A stretch of 64,000 bases of DNA from Strigops habroptila (taxonomy: Eukaryota > Chordata > Aves > Psittaciformes > Psittacidae): NCBI RefSeq assembly GCF_004027225.2, contig NC_044277.2, forward strand, positions 32,290,495-32,354,494, in the 5' to 3' direction. Both the position numbers and the translations under genes were made by a program. Shown piece after piece: positions 1 through 11,600 of the stretch; the first letter of the stretch is position 1; every line of letters begins with the position of its first letter. The notes beneath the pieces are model-generated. The model made no database searches. It was not told the origin of the DNA and saw nothing but the letters and a program-made list of their open reading frames with translations.

Positions 1-307
1 CAGAATTTGTTAGTAACAAGAGGGCATGTTTTGGTTTATGCACATTTCCTGGCTTAAAAGGACACAAAGCACTGCAGTTTCCTGCTTGGAAATACACTCA
101 GTGCACTACGAAATATCTGCATTAAGGCAGACTGTTCAGAACCCAAAGTAAAACACATGCATCTGGAAGTCTTTTTGGGTTACATTTCCATTCCTTTATT
201 TTGTTTCTAACCTGAAGAACAAATGACAGTTGTTTGAATACTGGTCTCCACTGCTCTCAACAAGTTCCAAGGATCTAAACCAGTCACATATGTGCAAGTA
301 TACTCGA

Positions 308-600
308 ACGCTGTGTTCAGTTCTGGGTCCCTCGCTACAAGAGAGACATTGAGGTGCTGGAGCAGGTCCAGAGAAGGGCACCAAAGGTGGTGAAGGTCTA
401 GAGAACAAGTCCTGTGACGAGCAGCTGAGAGAACTGGGGTTGTCAGGCTGGAGAAAACGAGGCTCAGGAGCAACCTTATCACTCTCCAGAACTACCTGAA
501 AGGAGGTTGCAGTGAGATGGGCATCCATCTCTTCCTCCAAGTAACCAGCAACAGGACAAAAGGAAACGGCATCAAGTTGTGCCAGAGGAAGTTTAGAGTG
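308..600 (+). mobile_element. CR1 LINE fragment, sense, 3' portion
   Basis: The plus strand reads like the 3' end of CR1: TTCTGGGTCCCTCGCTACAA, then GAGGTGCTGGAGCAGGTCCA, GAGAACTGGGGTTGTC, AGGCTGGAGAAAACGAGGCT and an ACAGGACAAAAGGAAA block. Indels break the reading frame. It is a 5'-truncated old copy, as is usual for avian CR1, and lies downstream of TMEM70 in antisense orientation to that gene. Boundaries are approximate. Confidence 0.88.
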
Positions 601-1234
601 TGCGCCGGAAAGCCACCTACTAGTTTAACTTGCGTTTCACTGCCAGGAGACAAATAGATGGAAGAAATAATGTTTAACTTCCATTTATTTTTTGAGAAAC
701 TCAGCCACTGGCATGGAAAACTCTATTGCTGCTTAAATCTGAATCAGCCAAATCTCAAATTTAGCACTGAAAATATTCCTGCGTTCAGAAGAAAAGGCTG
801 AGGATTTTTATAATGCTCAAGGAGTACATAATTTTGGAGCCTTCTCTTGCAAACTCTATTTCCTTTTCTCTCTGTATTTTAAAGATGAAGATAACTTCAT
901 CCGCAAGCACAGAAAGAAGAGAGTAAATGCATCAGACATGGAAAGATTATTTTTAATTAGGTGTAAACCGATTTCAGTAAGGACAAGTAGTACAACCAAG
1001 TGGTCAGAATTGGCCTCGTGTCTTCAATATAATTTATGGAATTTTTTGTTATATATAATTGTAACCTAAGAAGTGATACTGGCTTAATGGGGCTAGAGCA
1101 GGCTTTTAAAATTATAGCTGTTCCAACACAAAGGAATTGCCTCAAAAATATCTGAATTGGATGATTTGCTTTTTAATTACTCAGCAAGTACACTGAGAGC
1201 AGTTTCAACAGTCAGGCAAATAACATTTAAAAAC

Positions 1235-1282
1235 ACTGATGGCTTAATATGATCTATAACTGATGGCTTAATATGATCTAGA
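1235..1282. repeat. 24-bp tandem duplication
   Basis: Two adjacent 24-nt units (1235-1258 and 1259-1282) share 22 identical leading bases, starting ACTGATGGCTTAATATGATC, and differ at position 23. This is a recent local tandem duplication in AT-rich DNA with no evident function. Confidence 0.9.
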
Positions 1283-2645
1283 ATGTCATCCTATGATGGA
1301 AAACAGCAGTAATAGTCTTGGAAGACATTTAGACTTTTAAATACATTCTTTCAGCTAGAACTTAGGAAACATCTGGAAGGGTAGCACGAATTACTTTCTT
1401 TTTATTTGCAGTATTAGGATGACTTTATTAGCAACAAGATTTAGTTATGACAAAGAGCACTGCTAATACAAAAGGATTAATTTGAATTTTGCTGCCTTTT
1501 TTTTTTAATTCAGTCATTTTTAAGCCTCAAATACTATGCCCTTCATTATTTGAAAACAAGTACCTGTCAGTTTACGTTACAAACTTCTCCTTGGACTAAA
1601 AATATTTAAATCCAATTTCTGCATACTCAGACTGCAGAACTAACCAGTCTAGTCATACACACACACAAAAAAAGGCCTAATCCTCTTTTCACTTGAGCTA
1701 AAAGTGACTTTCTTTGCAGTGCTTAAAATCAAGAGGTATGTTTTTAAAGGCATAAGATGTAAACAGTACTCTGCAGGAGATTACCTTTTGCTTCCCCACC
1801 TTACATGTTGACAGAATCCATTTGAACAACTAACTGCTAGTATCTTCTTTAAGTCAGTTCAGATACAACACCTCTTTACAATGGCATATTCACAGAGCAA
1901 ATCTTACGCTAAGGCACTTCTTCCCCCAGTAAGAGAAAGGCTTCTAGCTCTCGACCTCTGGGGACAGGGCTGCTCAGAGTGGGGCTCTAGATTAAGAAAC
2001 CATTGAGAAGCTCTGAGTAGCTAGAGATTATGGTGACGCAGCCATTCTCCCTATCTTCTCCAGAGGCCTGCAGGCCTGTAGATGGAGGCTGTAGCAGGAA
2101 CCAGCAACAATGTCTGCTTTCTGAAGACTCATCCTGGCTACTGATGCTCTCACAAAGCAACATGAAATTCATCTCCACTCCCTTTATATCACCAGCGGCA
2201 CTGATGAAAAAGACTGATCTTTTTGGATTAGGGACAATTAATCTTTAAGGCTTAAAAGCTTAACTATGTACTTGACAAGTAATGAGCACTGCTGATTTTT
2301 CTTAAAGGAACTGTCCTTTTTGCAATGGAGATGGTGAGATTGCTGCACAGCCCGTGTGTTTTACAGTTCTCCTGGATAGTTAACAATAAAAACAAGCCAA
2401 GAACAAAGAAGCACAAGACAGATCTAAGCTTTTTTTCCTTTTTTTCCTTTTACTATGTTTTGTGTCATTAACTCTGAAGAAACCCTCAATTTTCAAGTTA
2501 AAAAAATGTTTTAGGTTTTTTTATACATTCCAAAACACATTGGGGGAACTCTAGCTATCTGACACTTAAGAAAGAGAATTTTACATTCTTTCACATTTAT
2601 AGCATGGCACCGCGAACAATGATGGTGACATTCGTTATCTTCAAA

Positions 2646-3094
2646 TTATTTCCTTTCACTGGCTTCATTTTCTTCCTCTAAGTTAAAATAAAAGGATTTG
2701 TCATAGCCCATAAGATGGTTATAATCCTGAGGATTTGGGAAAAGCGTAGGATTAACAAGCATCGATTTTGTTTTAGCATAAAATGTTGTAAACATCTTGG
2801 TGATGTCTGGAATCTTTACATCTTTCTGATGGAAAACAGTTGCTTTTTCTGCCAATATTGCATTGTATGTAATGGCTGTGTACGTGTCCATTTCGTCTTT
2901 ATAATAGAGTCGAATCACGTAGCCTTTTGTAAGGACGTGCAAAGTAACCGGCGTTACAAATGTAAAAAACCCGATCAACCCATAAAAAGCAGCTTGTATA
3001 AACAGACTTTCAAATCCAATACCAGTTTTGAACATGATGTAGGGCATCATGAACAGGTTGAATATGCTGGTGGAGTAAGAGAAAAACTTCACAC
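2646..3094 (-). CDS. TMEM70: TMEM70 coding exon 3 (membrane hairpin and C-terminal domain)
   Basis: The acceptor is TTTTATGTAG. The exon encodes residues 88-235 and the stop. It holds both transmembrane segments and the conserved C-terminal domain, including [20 protein letters not shown]. The single long terminal exon matches the mammalian gene structure. Confidence 0.96.
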
Positions 3095-5018
3095 CTACAT
3101 AAAACAAAACAAAAAGGAAAACAAAAGTTAATACTTATGAGTAACATTTTCTCTGTAATTACATTCTGCTATTGTGTATTGATTGCATTACTTGAACCAC
3201 TGCAGTTACTGAAAATCCAGTTCCCTTTTTTTTAAGCTCACAAAGAAGCCATTGGAAGTTCAATCCTGTCTTCTTTGCCACTGTTCTGGTTTATTTATGT
3301 GTTCGTGCTGGGTTTATCAAAGCTGGTAGCTAACTCTATTTCTATGATGAACTCAGATACTAGCTATTATGCACACCTATGAAGGTGTGCATAGGTGTAA
3401 AACCTATGAAGGTTTTACTTCATAGACAGAAAACTGATTTCAAAAGAAACTTGACTCCAGTCATGGACAGACATAATGGTAATCATCACAGATATGACTG
3501 AGAATTTCTCTCTTCACAAGGAACCAATGTTTACACTTGGTGTGCATTACGAAGAAGCTTGCCTGGTCTCCCACCACGCACAACTCGGAAAAGCTATGTT
3601 AGTCAATATTAACAGGTACTCCACAGTCATCTTGCATGCAGCCTAAATGACAGTAGCCAGTGTTGTGATCACCCGCAGTCCTTAAGCCACCACGAGAACC
3701 AGTAGTCTAAAACACTCTGGTTATTGTATATATTAAGGCATACTTCCTCCTTAAGACACATTTCAAAAATGCCTATCACATAACATTCAGTGCGGTATTT
3801 TTCACTAGAGCTTTGTAACATTAACTGGTCAAAGAAAGATCAACAAAGTCTCATCACAGATAGATAGTGCATTTCATCACATTATCTGTCTACTTCAGAA
3901 ACATTTCAGTAACGTTTGAAAGCATATACAATGTAAACAGCAGTTACAGCTAGTCTTTGTTTGCTACTGGGTTGGGTAATGCACACCAAAGGCTGCAAGA
4001 GAAACAGAAAGAGGCTGCAGGGTTCCAGAGATGCACAGTACCTACAGAACTCTGCACACCCAAGTGTAGAAGCAGAAGCCAAGCACTACCACCACAATTT
4101 TTGCTGTACAGAGGATCCAGGTTTTAAGGAGGACACTCACTTTTACAATGTTTGATTTTAAAGTTACCAAACAATAATTAATGTTAAATAATTAAAAAAA
4201 AAAAAAAAAGCAATACAAATAATTTCAAGTCACATACCTAACACTGCCTTTGCCAAATTTCCTTTATAAACTAATCTTCCATGTTCTGGGTGGTCATGAG
4301 GGGAGGATGTGCTGAGGCTGCGAACAGCCAATCCTTGAAAAGATGTAACCTGAAAGATGAAAGCAGTACATGGCCAAACAACATCAGCACCAATCCAGAC
4401 TATATATATATACACACATGCACACACATATAATAATTATATATCAGGTTATATATACACACTAAGTTTCTCCTAGCCTTGAACCTACTCCAAGCATCTT
4501 AAATTAGGGATTAAAGTTATGTTATACTACAAATCACACCACAAAGTCGAACTAATGTATCGCTTGACTGTTTTCGTAATGTCCCATGTAGATATCCCGA
4601 GCAAGCATTAAGCACTCGCAAGCCCACTGACGAACACTCAGCTTGCCATTGCTCTACACACGGCGCTGCAGCGGGACCCTCGCCGCGCCCGCGCCTGCCA
4701 GGCCTCCGTCTGATCCCAGGTTAGCCCTGAGGGGGACCGAAATGCCCCGTTTAGATCCCCATTTTGAGGACGGAAGAAGCCGCGATCCCGAGCACTGCCG
4801 CCCTGCCCCCGGCCAGCTCCTCCCGGGGAGGGCATCGGGGCCGCGTCTCCGCACCGCCACCCCCCCACAACCTGCTGGGCCCCCGCGGCGGCGGGCAGGG
4901 CCGCCCGGCGGCGGAGGGCGGCGGCGGGGAGCCCGCGGGGAGCAGCGCCCCGCAGCCAGGCGGCGGCGGAGGCCGGGGCGGCGGCACGCCGGCAGCCCGC
5001 AGCCCGCAGCAGCAGCAT
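2646..5018 (-). CDS. TMEM70: Transmembrane protein 70 (mitochondrial), spliced CDS
   Basis: The CDS is complement(join 2646-3094, 4238-4349, 4872-5018), 708 nt or 235 codons plus stop, with all junctions GT/AG and in phase. TMEM70 is an inner-mitochondrial-membrane protein needed for assembly of ATP synthase (c-ring incorporation) and complex I. Residues 1-49 are Arg/Ala-rich with no acidic residue, as in a mitochondrial presequence. The family core starts near residue 73 ([20 protein letters not shown]). Two hydrophobic segments, about 91-108 and 117-141, form the membrane hairpin. The matrix-side C-terminal domain holds [15 protein letters not shown] and TTFYAKTKS, and the protein ends with an acidic tail. 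The human protein is about 260 aa, the difference lying in the variable N-terminus. The chosen ATG (5018) has A at -3; an in-frame upstream ATG at 5201 exists. The gene is head-to-head with ELOC. Identity is very secure; the exact start is less so. Confidence 0.96.
3095..4237 (-). other. TMEM70: TMEM70 intron 2
   Basis: This 1,143-nt intron has consensus GTATGT/TAG ends. It contains the twin hairpin at 3368-3418 and an A16 run at 4194-4209 near its 5' end (plus-strand view). No coding signal was found. Confidence 0.9.
3368..3418. repeat. Twin perfect hairpins with identical TATGAA loops
   Basis: Hairpin 1 has a 10-bp perfect stem (3368-3377 TATGCACACC with 3384-3393). Hairpin 2 has an 8-bp perfect stem (3397-3404 GTAAAACC with 3411-3418). 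Both loops are TATGAA and the hairpins are 3 nt apart. The 10-nt core CCTATGAAGG is therefore repeated with different but compensating flanks. Confidence 0.92.
4238..4349 (-). CDS. TMEM70: TMEM70 coding exon 2
   Basis: This 112-nt exon has a TTTCAG acceptor and a TTAG|GTATGTG donor. It encodes 37 residues plus the first base of a split Gly codon, and ends with [14 protein letters not shown]. That is the start of the conserved TMEM70 domain. Confidence 0.95.
4350..4871 (-). other. TMEM70: TMEM70 intron 1 with TA/CA microsatellite
   Basis: This 522-nt intron joins the GC-rich first exon to exon 2. At 4400-4462 it holds an alternating TA/CA purine-pyrimidine tract, and base composition changes sharply at about 4640 where the CpG island begins. 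No other feature was seen. Confidence 0.85.
4872..5018 (-). CDS. TMEM70: TMEM70 coding exon 1 (presequence)
   Basis: This 147-nt exon encodes 49 residues from ATG to a CAG|GTTGTG donor and ends in phase 0. The peptide begins [14 protein letters not shown] and continues rich in Ala and Arg, typical of a mitochondrial targeting sequence. It lies inside the CpG island, so codon use is extremely GC-rich compared with exons 2 and 3. Confidence 0.88.
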
Positions 5019-5448
5019 CGTGTCGGACCGCGTCCCGCTGCGGCCGGGTAGCGGAGAGCAGCGCGCCGAGCGGTGCGCACCAGCGGCAGCCCCCGGCGCT
5101 CCCCAGCCCCGCGCTTTGGTTCCGCCGGCAGGAGCGGTCCGGCTGACTCCACCGCGCCCCCGCCAGGCTGCCGGCGGCCGCCTCCGCCCGGCCGTGAGCA
5201 CGGCGGCCCCGAGGGCGGGCTGGGACTCTTAGACGGGCCCCGAGGGTGCCACCGGCATTGCGTTCGAACGGACAGCCGGGCGCGGCGAGCTGCGAGCGTA
5301 CGCCCGCACGGTTAGGACCCGAGCCCGGTGAGGCACAGACTGTGCCCGCCCCGGCCCTCGGGCACCGCGCCTGCCGCCAGGGCAGCACCGCCCCAGCGTG
5401 TCCCCCGCTCCACCCCTAACATGGCCAACCGGAACCGACTCCCCGGGA

Positions 5449-5467
5449 ACTACGCGCCCCAGCATGC
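5449..5467 (+). promoter_or_regulatory. ZNF143/Staf-like site
   Basis: ACTACGCGCCCCAGCATGC matches the long ZNF143 (SBS1-type) consensus, ACTAC followed by CCCAGxATGC. A shorter related block, CGCAGCATGCCGGGAG, lies at 5481-5496. ZNF143 sites are characteristic of bidirectional CpG promoters. Assignment is by motif reading only. Confidence 0.6.
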
Positions 5468-5549
5468 ACCGCTCCCGCCGCGCAGCATGCCGGGAGCCAA
5501 GCTCCGCACGCCTTCCAAGGGCAGCGCGCAGGGGGGCGCTCTCCCCGAG

Positions 5550-5580
5550 CCGGAAGTGACCTGTGACCTGGCCGGAAGTT
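5550..5580 (+). promoter_or_regulatory. Paired ETS/GABPA sites at the ELOC exon 1 region
   Basis: CCGGAAGT occurs at 5550-5557 and again at 5572-5579, about two helical turns apart, just upstream of the exon 1 donor at 5646. The sequence fits the GABPA/ELK consensus and probably marks the ELOC transcription start area. Confidence 0.65.
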
Positions 5581-5646
5581 CTTGCGAGGCAACTGGCCCG
5601 ACACGGCGGGGCCCTGCGAGCGGGGCGGAGGGCGCGGCGCTGACGG
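5580..5646 (+). other. ELOC: ELOC non-coding exon 1 (5' UTR), start approximate
   Basis: A strong donor CGG|GTGAGTG ends this exon at 5646. No ELOC coding sequence lies in the island and the start codon is 7.7 kb downstream, so this is the likely 5' UTR first exon. The transcription start was not determined; 5580 is placed just after the second ETS site. Confidence 0.55.
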
Positions 5647-8600
5647 GTGAGTGGGCGCGGGGCCCTGCTGCCGCCTCCGGGCGCCGGGCGGGCGGGGACA
5701 CCCCGGGCCTGCCCCTCGAAGGGCAGCGCGGCGCGCCCGATCGCCCTGCTGCCAGGGGCGGACGTAAGCCGGGCCGCGGAGGGGGAGGCTTGGAGTGGCC
5801 GGGGTTGCCCTCGGGGGCGCGGTGCCAGGCTGGGGGTCCCTGCCGGGGCGGTGGCGAAGGGCGCGTTTCTCTGCGAGAGCGAAGCGGCCTCCTTGAAATC
5901 GAGGCGCCGGCGGGACAGGGGCTTTCCGGAACCGTGTTGTAATTAAATATCGCTCTTAAACTTTTTCCGCCACAAATGACGTCCACCCTCTTCCCACGCC
6001 AGGCCCTAGAGAGAGGGGAAAAACTAAGGCCGAAAGCATTTAGGATGCACCCGCAGGGGTTGTTGTACCAAGGTGAGAAGTGCCGGTTAAAGTGCTTTAG
6101 CTGTAATGGTCGACGAATATAAGCAAAGCAAGGCTGACGGAAAAGGGTGATACAGGTACATGTAGTAAGAAAAATAAGCTTCTTAGTGCTGTGTGTTCTT
6201 CAGAGAAGGATTCTGCTTTAATATAAAGGAACCTAAGCACTGGTAAGTTATTGAGAGTTTCAGACATACGTATGAAAAGGTGATGCTGATGCTAGTGGTT
6301 AACTTTGACATCGAGTTTAGTCTTAATTTGTGTGCAGGAACTTAAAAATGTTTATTTAATACTGTAGCTTATGAGCTAAGCTTGGCACTGTTGGGAAGCT
6401 TAGATAGTTACAGGCCACTTGTTTACTTGGGCTTGCTGAAGATCGCTTGCAAAAGTTCAATTTGGAAGAAACCCAGAAGAACGTAGATAGGCAGGTGAGG
6501 GACCTTTAAGATAAGAACCAGTTCGTACACTCATTTCTGAATAATCCCTGATGTGCTCCAATTTCCTCTTTTTGCTATACAGATATATATATTGGCCAAA
6601 AAAAATATTGTTGGGAGAGAAATAACGTTTATTAACTGAAGACTGAACTTACAAGGGGAATAAGTGTTAATTAGGTTTTTTTACGGTGCATTGTCTGTCG
6701 TCTTTGCACACATAGTGCACACCATACACCTTGAGGTCAGCCTTTTAATGTACTTAAGTTTTGTCAATAATGGGCGTTTCCCATTAACATTGGGAGCTTT
6801 GAGGTAATCTTTAGAAACTTGCAGCACTTCAGCATTTAATTTTTTTCTTGTGTCAAAGTAATTTGAGATTTCTGGGGGGGTTTTATACTAGAGTAGGTGA
6901 TGAACAGATTTGAGTAGTTTCAGGTAGTCTTAATGTGAAGACTTAATATTGGTACCATGAGGAGATCCAGTGGATTTTCTGAGGTATCTTTTTCTATCTT
7001 CCAACTTCATATTTCTTTTTCCAATACATTTGTGTTCATGCTTCTGTCCCTTACACTTTGTGTGGGGAGAAATTAATACCTTTCAAAAGTGTACTTAGCT
7101 TCAGATGTTTGACTGTGTTTTTGCAATTCTCAGTGTATATTGCAAGAAACCCTTAAGTTTTGTCATAGAAGTGTGAGTTTTGTCAGATTGAAGTAAAGTA
7201 ATTCAGATGTATTTTGACAAGTTCTCTTGCACCTAGAAAGGTTCATAACTTAATTGTCTTCAACATGGGGTGGTTTGCGTAACAGTAGTCTTTGATGACT
7301 GCTTATAATGAGAGGGCAGATGTCCATGTCCTATGACATTTTGCAATCTGCTAGCAGCTCTTTTTTCCCCTAATAGCAAGAGCTGTACAGCACAGGACTT
7401 TTATTGTATGTTGGGAGGAAGACAGTAACACCTCCCTGCCTTTTCTTTTTCCCTCAAAACTTTATTGGGAGTTACTGAAAAGGAAAGTTTCCACAGGCAG
7501 AAGAAGAGCTTCTTATGTGAGATCTTTGGTAGTCCCTATGTGCTATCCTACCTCACCTCCTGTTTATCTTAACTAGCATTCACCCATAGTATACTTTCCG
7601 GTCACACTTCACTGTGCCCCCTGAATGTTTGAATGTTAGTGCCCGTGAGCATAGAGTAGTGAATCAGCTGATCTGGAAATCACACCGTACCGGTTTTCTC
7701 TCATGTGTTTTCTAAATATGCTTCAATCCTCATTTACATTAATTTATTTTTTTTTCACATGTGCTGAACAATGAGTACTGAAATGGAGAGCGGTATTTTT
7801 AAACAAGTTAGTGTACAGGATCAAGAATCGGACTAGAATTTAGGCTTGAACAGTAGGAGGCTTCTCTTTTAACACACAACAGCATTTGTTTACTGATGAA
7901 CTCTTACAGATGTACAAATGACACCCAGAAAATGTCACATTTGGCTTCTAAACTAATCTAGGAATTGTGAAGACGTTTATGTTATTTGCCCATATTTTCC
8001 AAAAATTGGTAGTGTAGAATACAGAAGTGTCACCAGCTGAAGCAAACAGAGGCTGTGTGTGCACTGCCTAACTAATAAGTTGGAAACCATTTGAGTTTCC
8101 TTACACCAGAATCTGAGCTTTTAAAAGTTTTCTGTGGGATCAAAGAATCTGAGTGCTTGAAATGTTTGCGTAGATTTAATTTGCTTGTGCTAAGCAGAAT
8201 AAAGCAGTGGCGTTCAGGAATCTGTGCAGTGGTTGCATGTGTTCAGTTAAACTAGTGTATGCCCTTCGTAACTAGCGTATGTCTATTCCAGTCTCATCGA
8301 CATACATACAGGATGTACAAGGAAATCATAATTCTGGGAAGTTTTGAGGATGAGCACGCAGCTTTGGGAGTGAGGTGGGAGGGTCGTGGACATGTTTTGG
8401 TTGTTTTGCATTCAGTGCTCAAGAGAAGCAGGAAAGAGATCAAACTAAACTCACCATACCATAGTATTTCTTAGAGTTGTAAAGGAGAATAAGATGTTGA
8501 AGTAGGCTAATAAGAACACATGCCTTGTGTGGGTTAATTACCATGTTTTATGATACTTTACTAAATTGTATCTCATAGGTGTAAATAGCAACTTATGAAA

Positions 8601-11600
8601 ATTTTCAGTTCTTTAATATCTAATGAGAACTTTGTTTTCTACAGCAAGAGCTTCCTTTTTTGAGTGGTTGGAAAGTTTCTGTGCCAGATACATTGGTTCT
8701 AGTTGTCTCTTGTTCTCCCTTACTTATTAAAAACTGGCAGTCTTCCTCTTAACAAATGCAAATTTTGCTCACCTTTTCTTTTTCAGGAAGCAAGGCAGGA
8801 GAACAATAGTACCTAATATATGTGCATTTTTGAGATTAAAGGCAGGGAGCTGAGCTACCTAATTGGTAATGCCACATAAGCTTCTTGAAGGGGAAATGGA
8901 ATTGTGAATGTGCTTCAACAAAAATCAGTGGTTCTTTGCAGGAGTCTGAAATAGTCAGATCAGCAAGACACAATAAAAAAAGGCAAATGCTTGAGTGTTC
9001 AGGAAACTTGGATTGTTCTCTTCCCTACTGGTGTAGTCTTGGTGAAGTCAGACAGGGGCAGCTATGGAATGTGGAAAAGTAATTAAAGTACAGGTAGTTA
9101 CAGAAATCTCACCAAGTCTCTTTCTTCATGTTGTCTTGGAAAAAATGTTGTCATTTCTATTGTTTTCATTATGCAGAAGGAAATAGCAACATGCTTTTCA
9201 ATAAATAGTGCATTGAAAAATACACTGTAAGAAAAGAATTTCTGGTAAGAGAGCATACCAGGTCACTTGACTTTTCTGTTTCTAACCTACTATTTAGCAC
9301 TTAAAGACATGCAGTTGTCCATTAAAAAATACATATTTTTCTGCAGTAAATTTCCCTCCACACTATTTTTACTATACACACAAGCTGTAACTTGGGTGTG
9401 ACTGGGAATTCTGCCTCCTCTTAAATAGCAAATCAAGATTCTATCCAAAAATAAATAAATCTTGCATATTTTCTCTGCCAGTTTTTTGGTGTATTACTTC
9501 TGCTATCCCACTTATTTTTCTGTGAACTTACGAACCAATAAGAGAGTTGACTAAAAATAAGCTGTGGCTTGTACAAGATCATGTTAATACTGTCTCGTAT
9601 GACTTGAGTGTAGCTTTTGGGAAGAAGATGCTTTTCATAAAACAATAATTTTGAACTGCAGTATCCTCTAAAGTGTCATGACAATCTGAACACTTCTTGA
9701 TCCAGAAGAGGAATCAGTAGATGCTAACAGGTTATTATTGGTTTGGGGTGGGTTTTTTTAGGTTTTTCATGTTTCCGAGGTTTCTTGTTTTTCTTTCCAT
9801 CTCTTCTCTTTTTTTGCGTTGACTCTATGATACCAGAATAGAAACTGAGTGAAACCAAGGTGTATCCCTTGCTTACATGTCAAATGCGTCATAATGGAAT
9901 GTATTATGTCTTGTTCTTAAAAGCAGGTAGGCTTTCTACATCTTTTACTTTTGGCAATAGGATGTTAGTTTTGCTCTATATTTGGAACCAAACTTCGGTT
10001 CTGGAATAGCAGTGTAAATTTTATTCTATTTTTAGTGTATGTTCTTTTGTTGGACTTAAACTGAGGAGTAACATTGGCATACTTGTCCTTCTTTGTTTAT
10101 CCTTTTAATGGATTCTTTTGTCTATCTTCATTCTAGTTTTATTTTGCTAAACTGAGTAAGCAAGGCTAATTTTTCTTTTGTACAGCAGGCTCTGTGGTCA
10201 TTTCTGTAGTTCTTGTAATTAGAACTTGTTTTTCTTAAAAACAGGAATTCAGAATTGTGTGTTGTATTCCAGGCAGGTTGTCGCTAATGTGCAACAATGT
10301 TCATATTTCCCTATCTATATTGCAAAGAAATCCTTGATGTGCATTTGCCTCCTCCCTCTTGCCCCCACGACTGCAGAGCTGCATCAGCTTATAGCTGACC
10401 ACAGAATGCCTATACTCCCAGATAACAAGCCCTGAGTACAGGAAAGAAACTTGTATCAGTCCCTATGTGCAGGAATCTTGCATTTAATATGATTTAATTT
10501 CATATGGCTTGTAGTATGAATTTTCAAGACTGGTTCTTTTCTGGCCCAGTTGGTCCATGTTTGTGACATCGTACTGTATTTTGGTAGAAAGTTTCTGTCT
10601 CATTTTAAGATTACCTTCTCATCTCATTTATTTATGATTTACAGATTCCAGATTGCATCTTGATTGACTTTCCTTTTTTCAAGGAAATGATTGATTAATT
10701 TTTTAGGTATGAGATTAGTCCTACATGTCCTAAATCTGTTAATGCTTACTGCACTTTTATCCTGTCTTCCTTTTTAATACAGTTGAATTCAGACCACTGA
10801 GCCTGATTTTTTTTTTTTTTTTTTTCTTCTTCTTTAAGTGTTAACTACTGGGTTTTGGTTTGGTTTGTTTCCCCCCCCCCATCTCTAATCATATGATAGC
10901 ACATTTCATTGGATTTTATTAAAATGCGCATTGTAGTTTTTCGGGACAGCTCTAATGTTTTGGTATAGACATTTTTTTTCAGTTCCCCAGCTTCAATGTA
11001 TTAGTCTTCTCAAGTTATGCTTTTACCTTGCAAGGTGTTAATATATTTGCATTCCCACTAACAAGCCTTTATTTATTCTGGTATTTAGTGGCATTATTTG
11101 TATTGGAAACCAAGGCACATTTTATCATCACCAGTACCTCCACAAAATGGTATCGCTTCTTCCGTGGTTTTGGTTTTGTGGGGGGTTGTTTTTGTTGTCG
11201 TTAGTATTATTTCATTTGGAATGTAGGGAAGGGTTTTGTGGCTCAAGAAAGAGGTAGCACAAGTGATCCTGTCCTGCAAAGCAGACGCAGTACTGTCAGG
11301 TATCCCGTCAGAGCAACAGATATTCTCCAATAAGATGCTTGATATCTATTTACAAAAACAGTTGAAATGGGGTGAAAGATCCCATCAGTTTTGTGCCACA
11401 ACTGTTCCAGCACCTGAATGTAATTTCCTTGGATGAGTTCCTGGAATTACTGAAAATGGCAAAGGCACTTAACACTCGATATTAAGGTGTCTCGATGACA
11501 GCATACGCACATTAACTCTCAAAGGTCATTCTTGAATGTGTCCTGAATTGTACATTCAGGCACTTTTCACCTGCAAGAGTACAGGTGAAGATGTTCCTTA

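Larger units (their letters stand above)
1..2645 (-). other. TMEM70 3' UTR and downstream flank
   Basis: No coding exon is recognised here. The proximal part must be TMEM70 3' UTR. Minus-strand AATAAA hexamers occur at 1424-1429 and 1401-1406 (UTR of about 1.2 kb), then at 684-689 and 195-200; which is used cannot be told from sequence. LY96, which follows TMEM70 in mammals, is not detectable. The stretch also holds a CR1 fragment (about 308-600) and a 24-bp tandem duplication (1235-1282). Confidence 0.5.
4640..5960. promoter_or_regulatory. CpG island with bidirectional TMEM70/ELOC promoter
   Basis: GC content and CpG density jump between about 4640 and 5960 against AT-rich flanks. The island holds the TMEM70 start (5018, minus strand) and the ELOC exon 1 donor (5646, plus strand), so the two genes are driven divergently from the roughly 0.5 kb between. 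No TATA box stands out, as expected for a housekeeping island. The many long overlapping reading frames here, on both strands, are a by-product of GC richness. Confidence 0.9.

Noticed and set aside
1-2600. LY96 (MD-2), expected downstream of TMEM70 by mammalian synteny
   Set aside because: No exon encoding an MD-2-like secreted domain was found; it may lie beyond the window or be placed differently.
2715-3131. 138-codon plus-strand frame opposite TMEM70 exon 3
   Set aside because: It is the antisense shadow of the conserved TMEM70 coding exon.
4638-5942. Long overlapping open frames on both strands (up to 244 codons)
   Set aside because: They are produced by stop-poor GC-rich CpG-island sequence; only the TMEM70 exon 1 frame has splice and family support.
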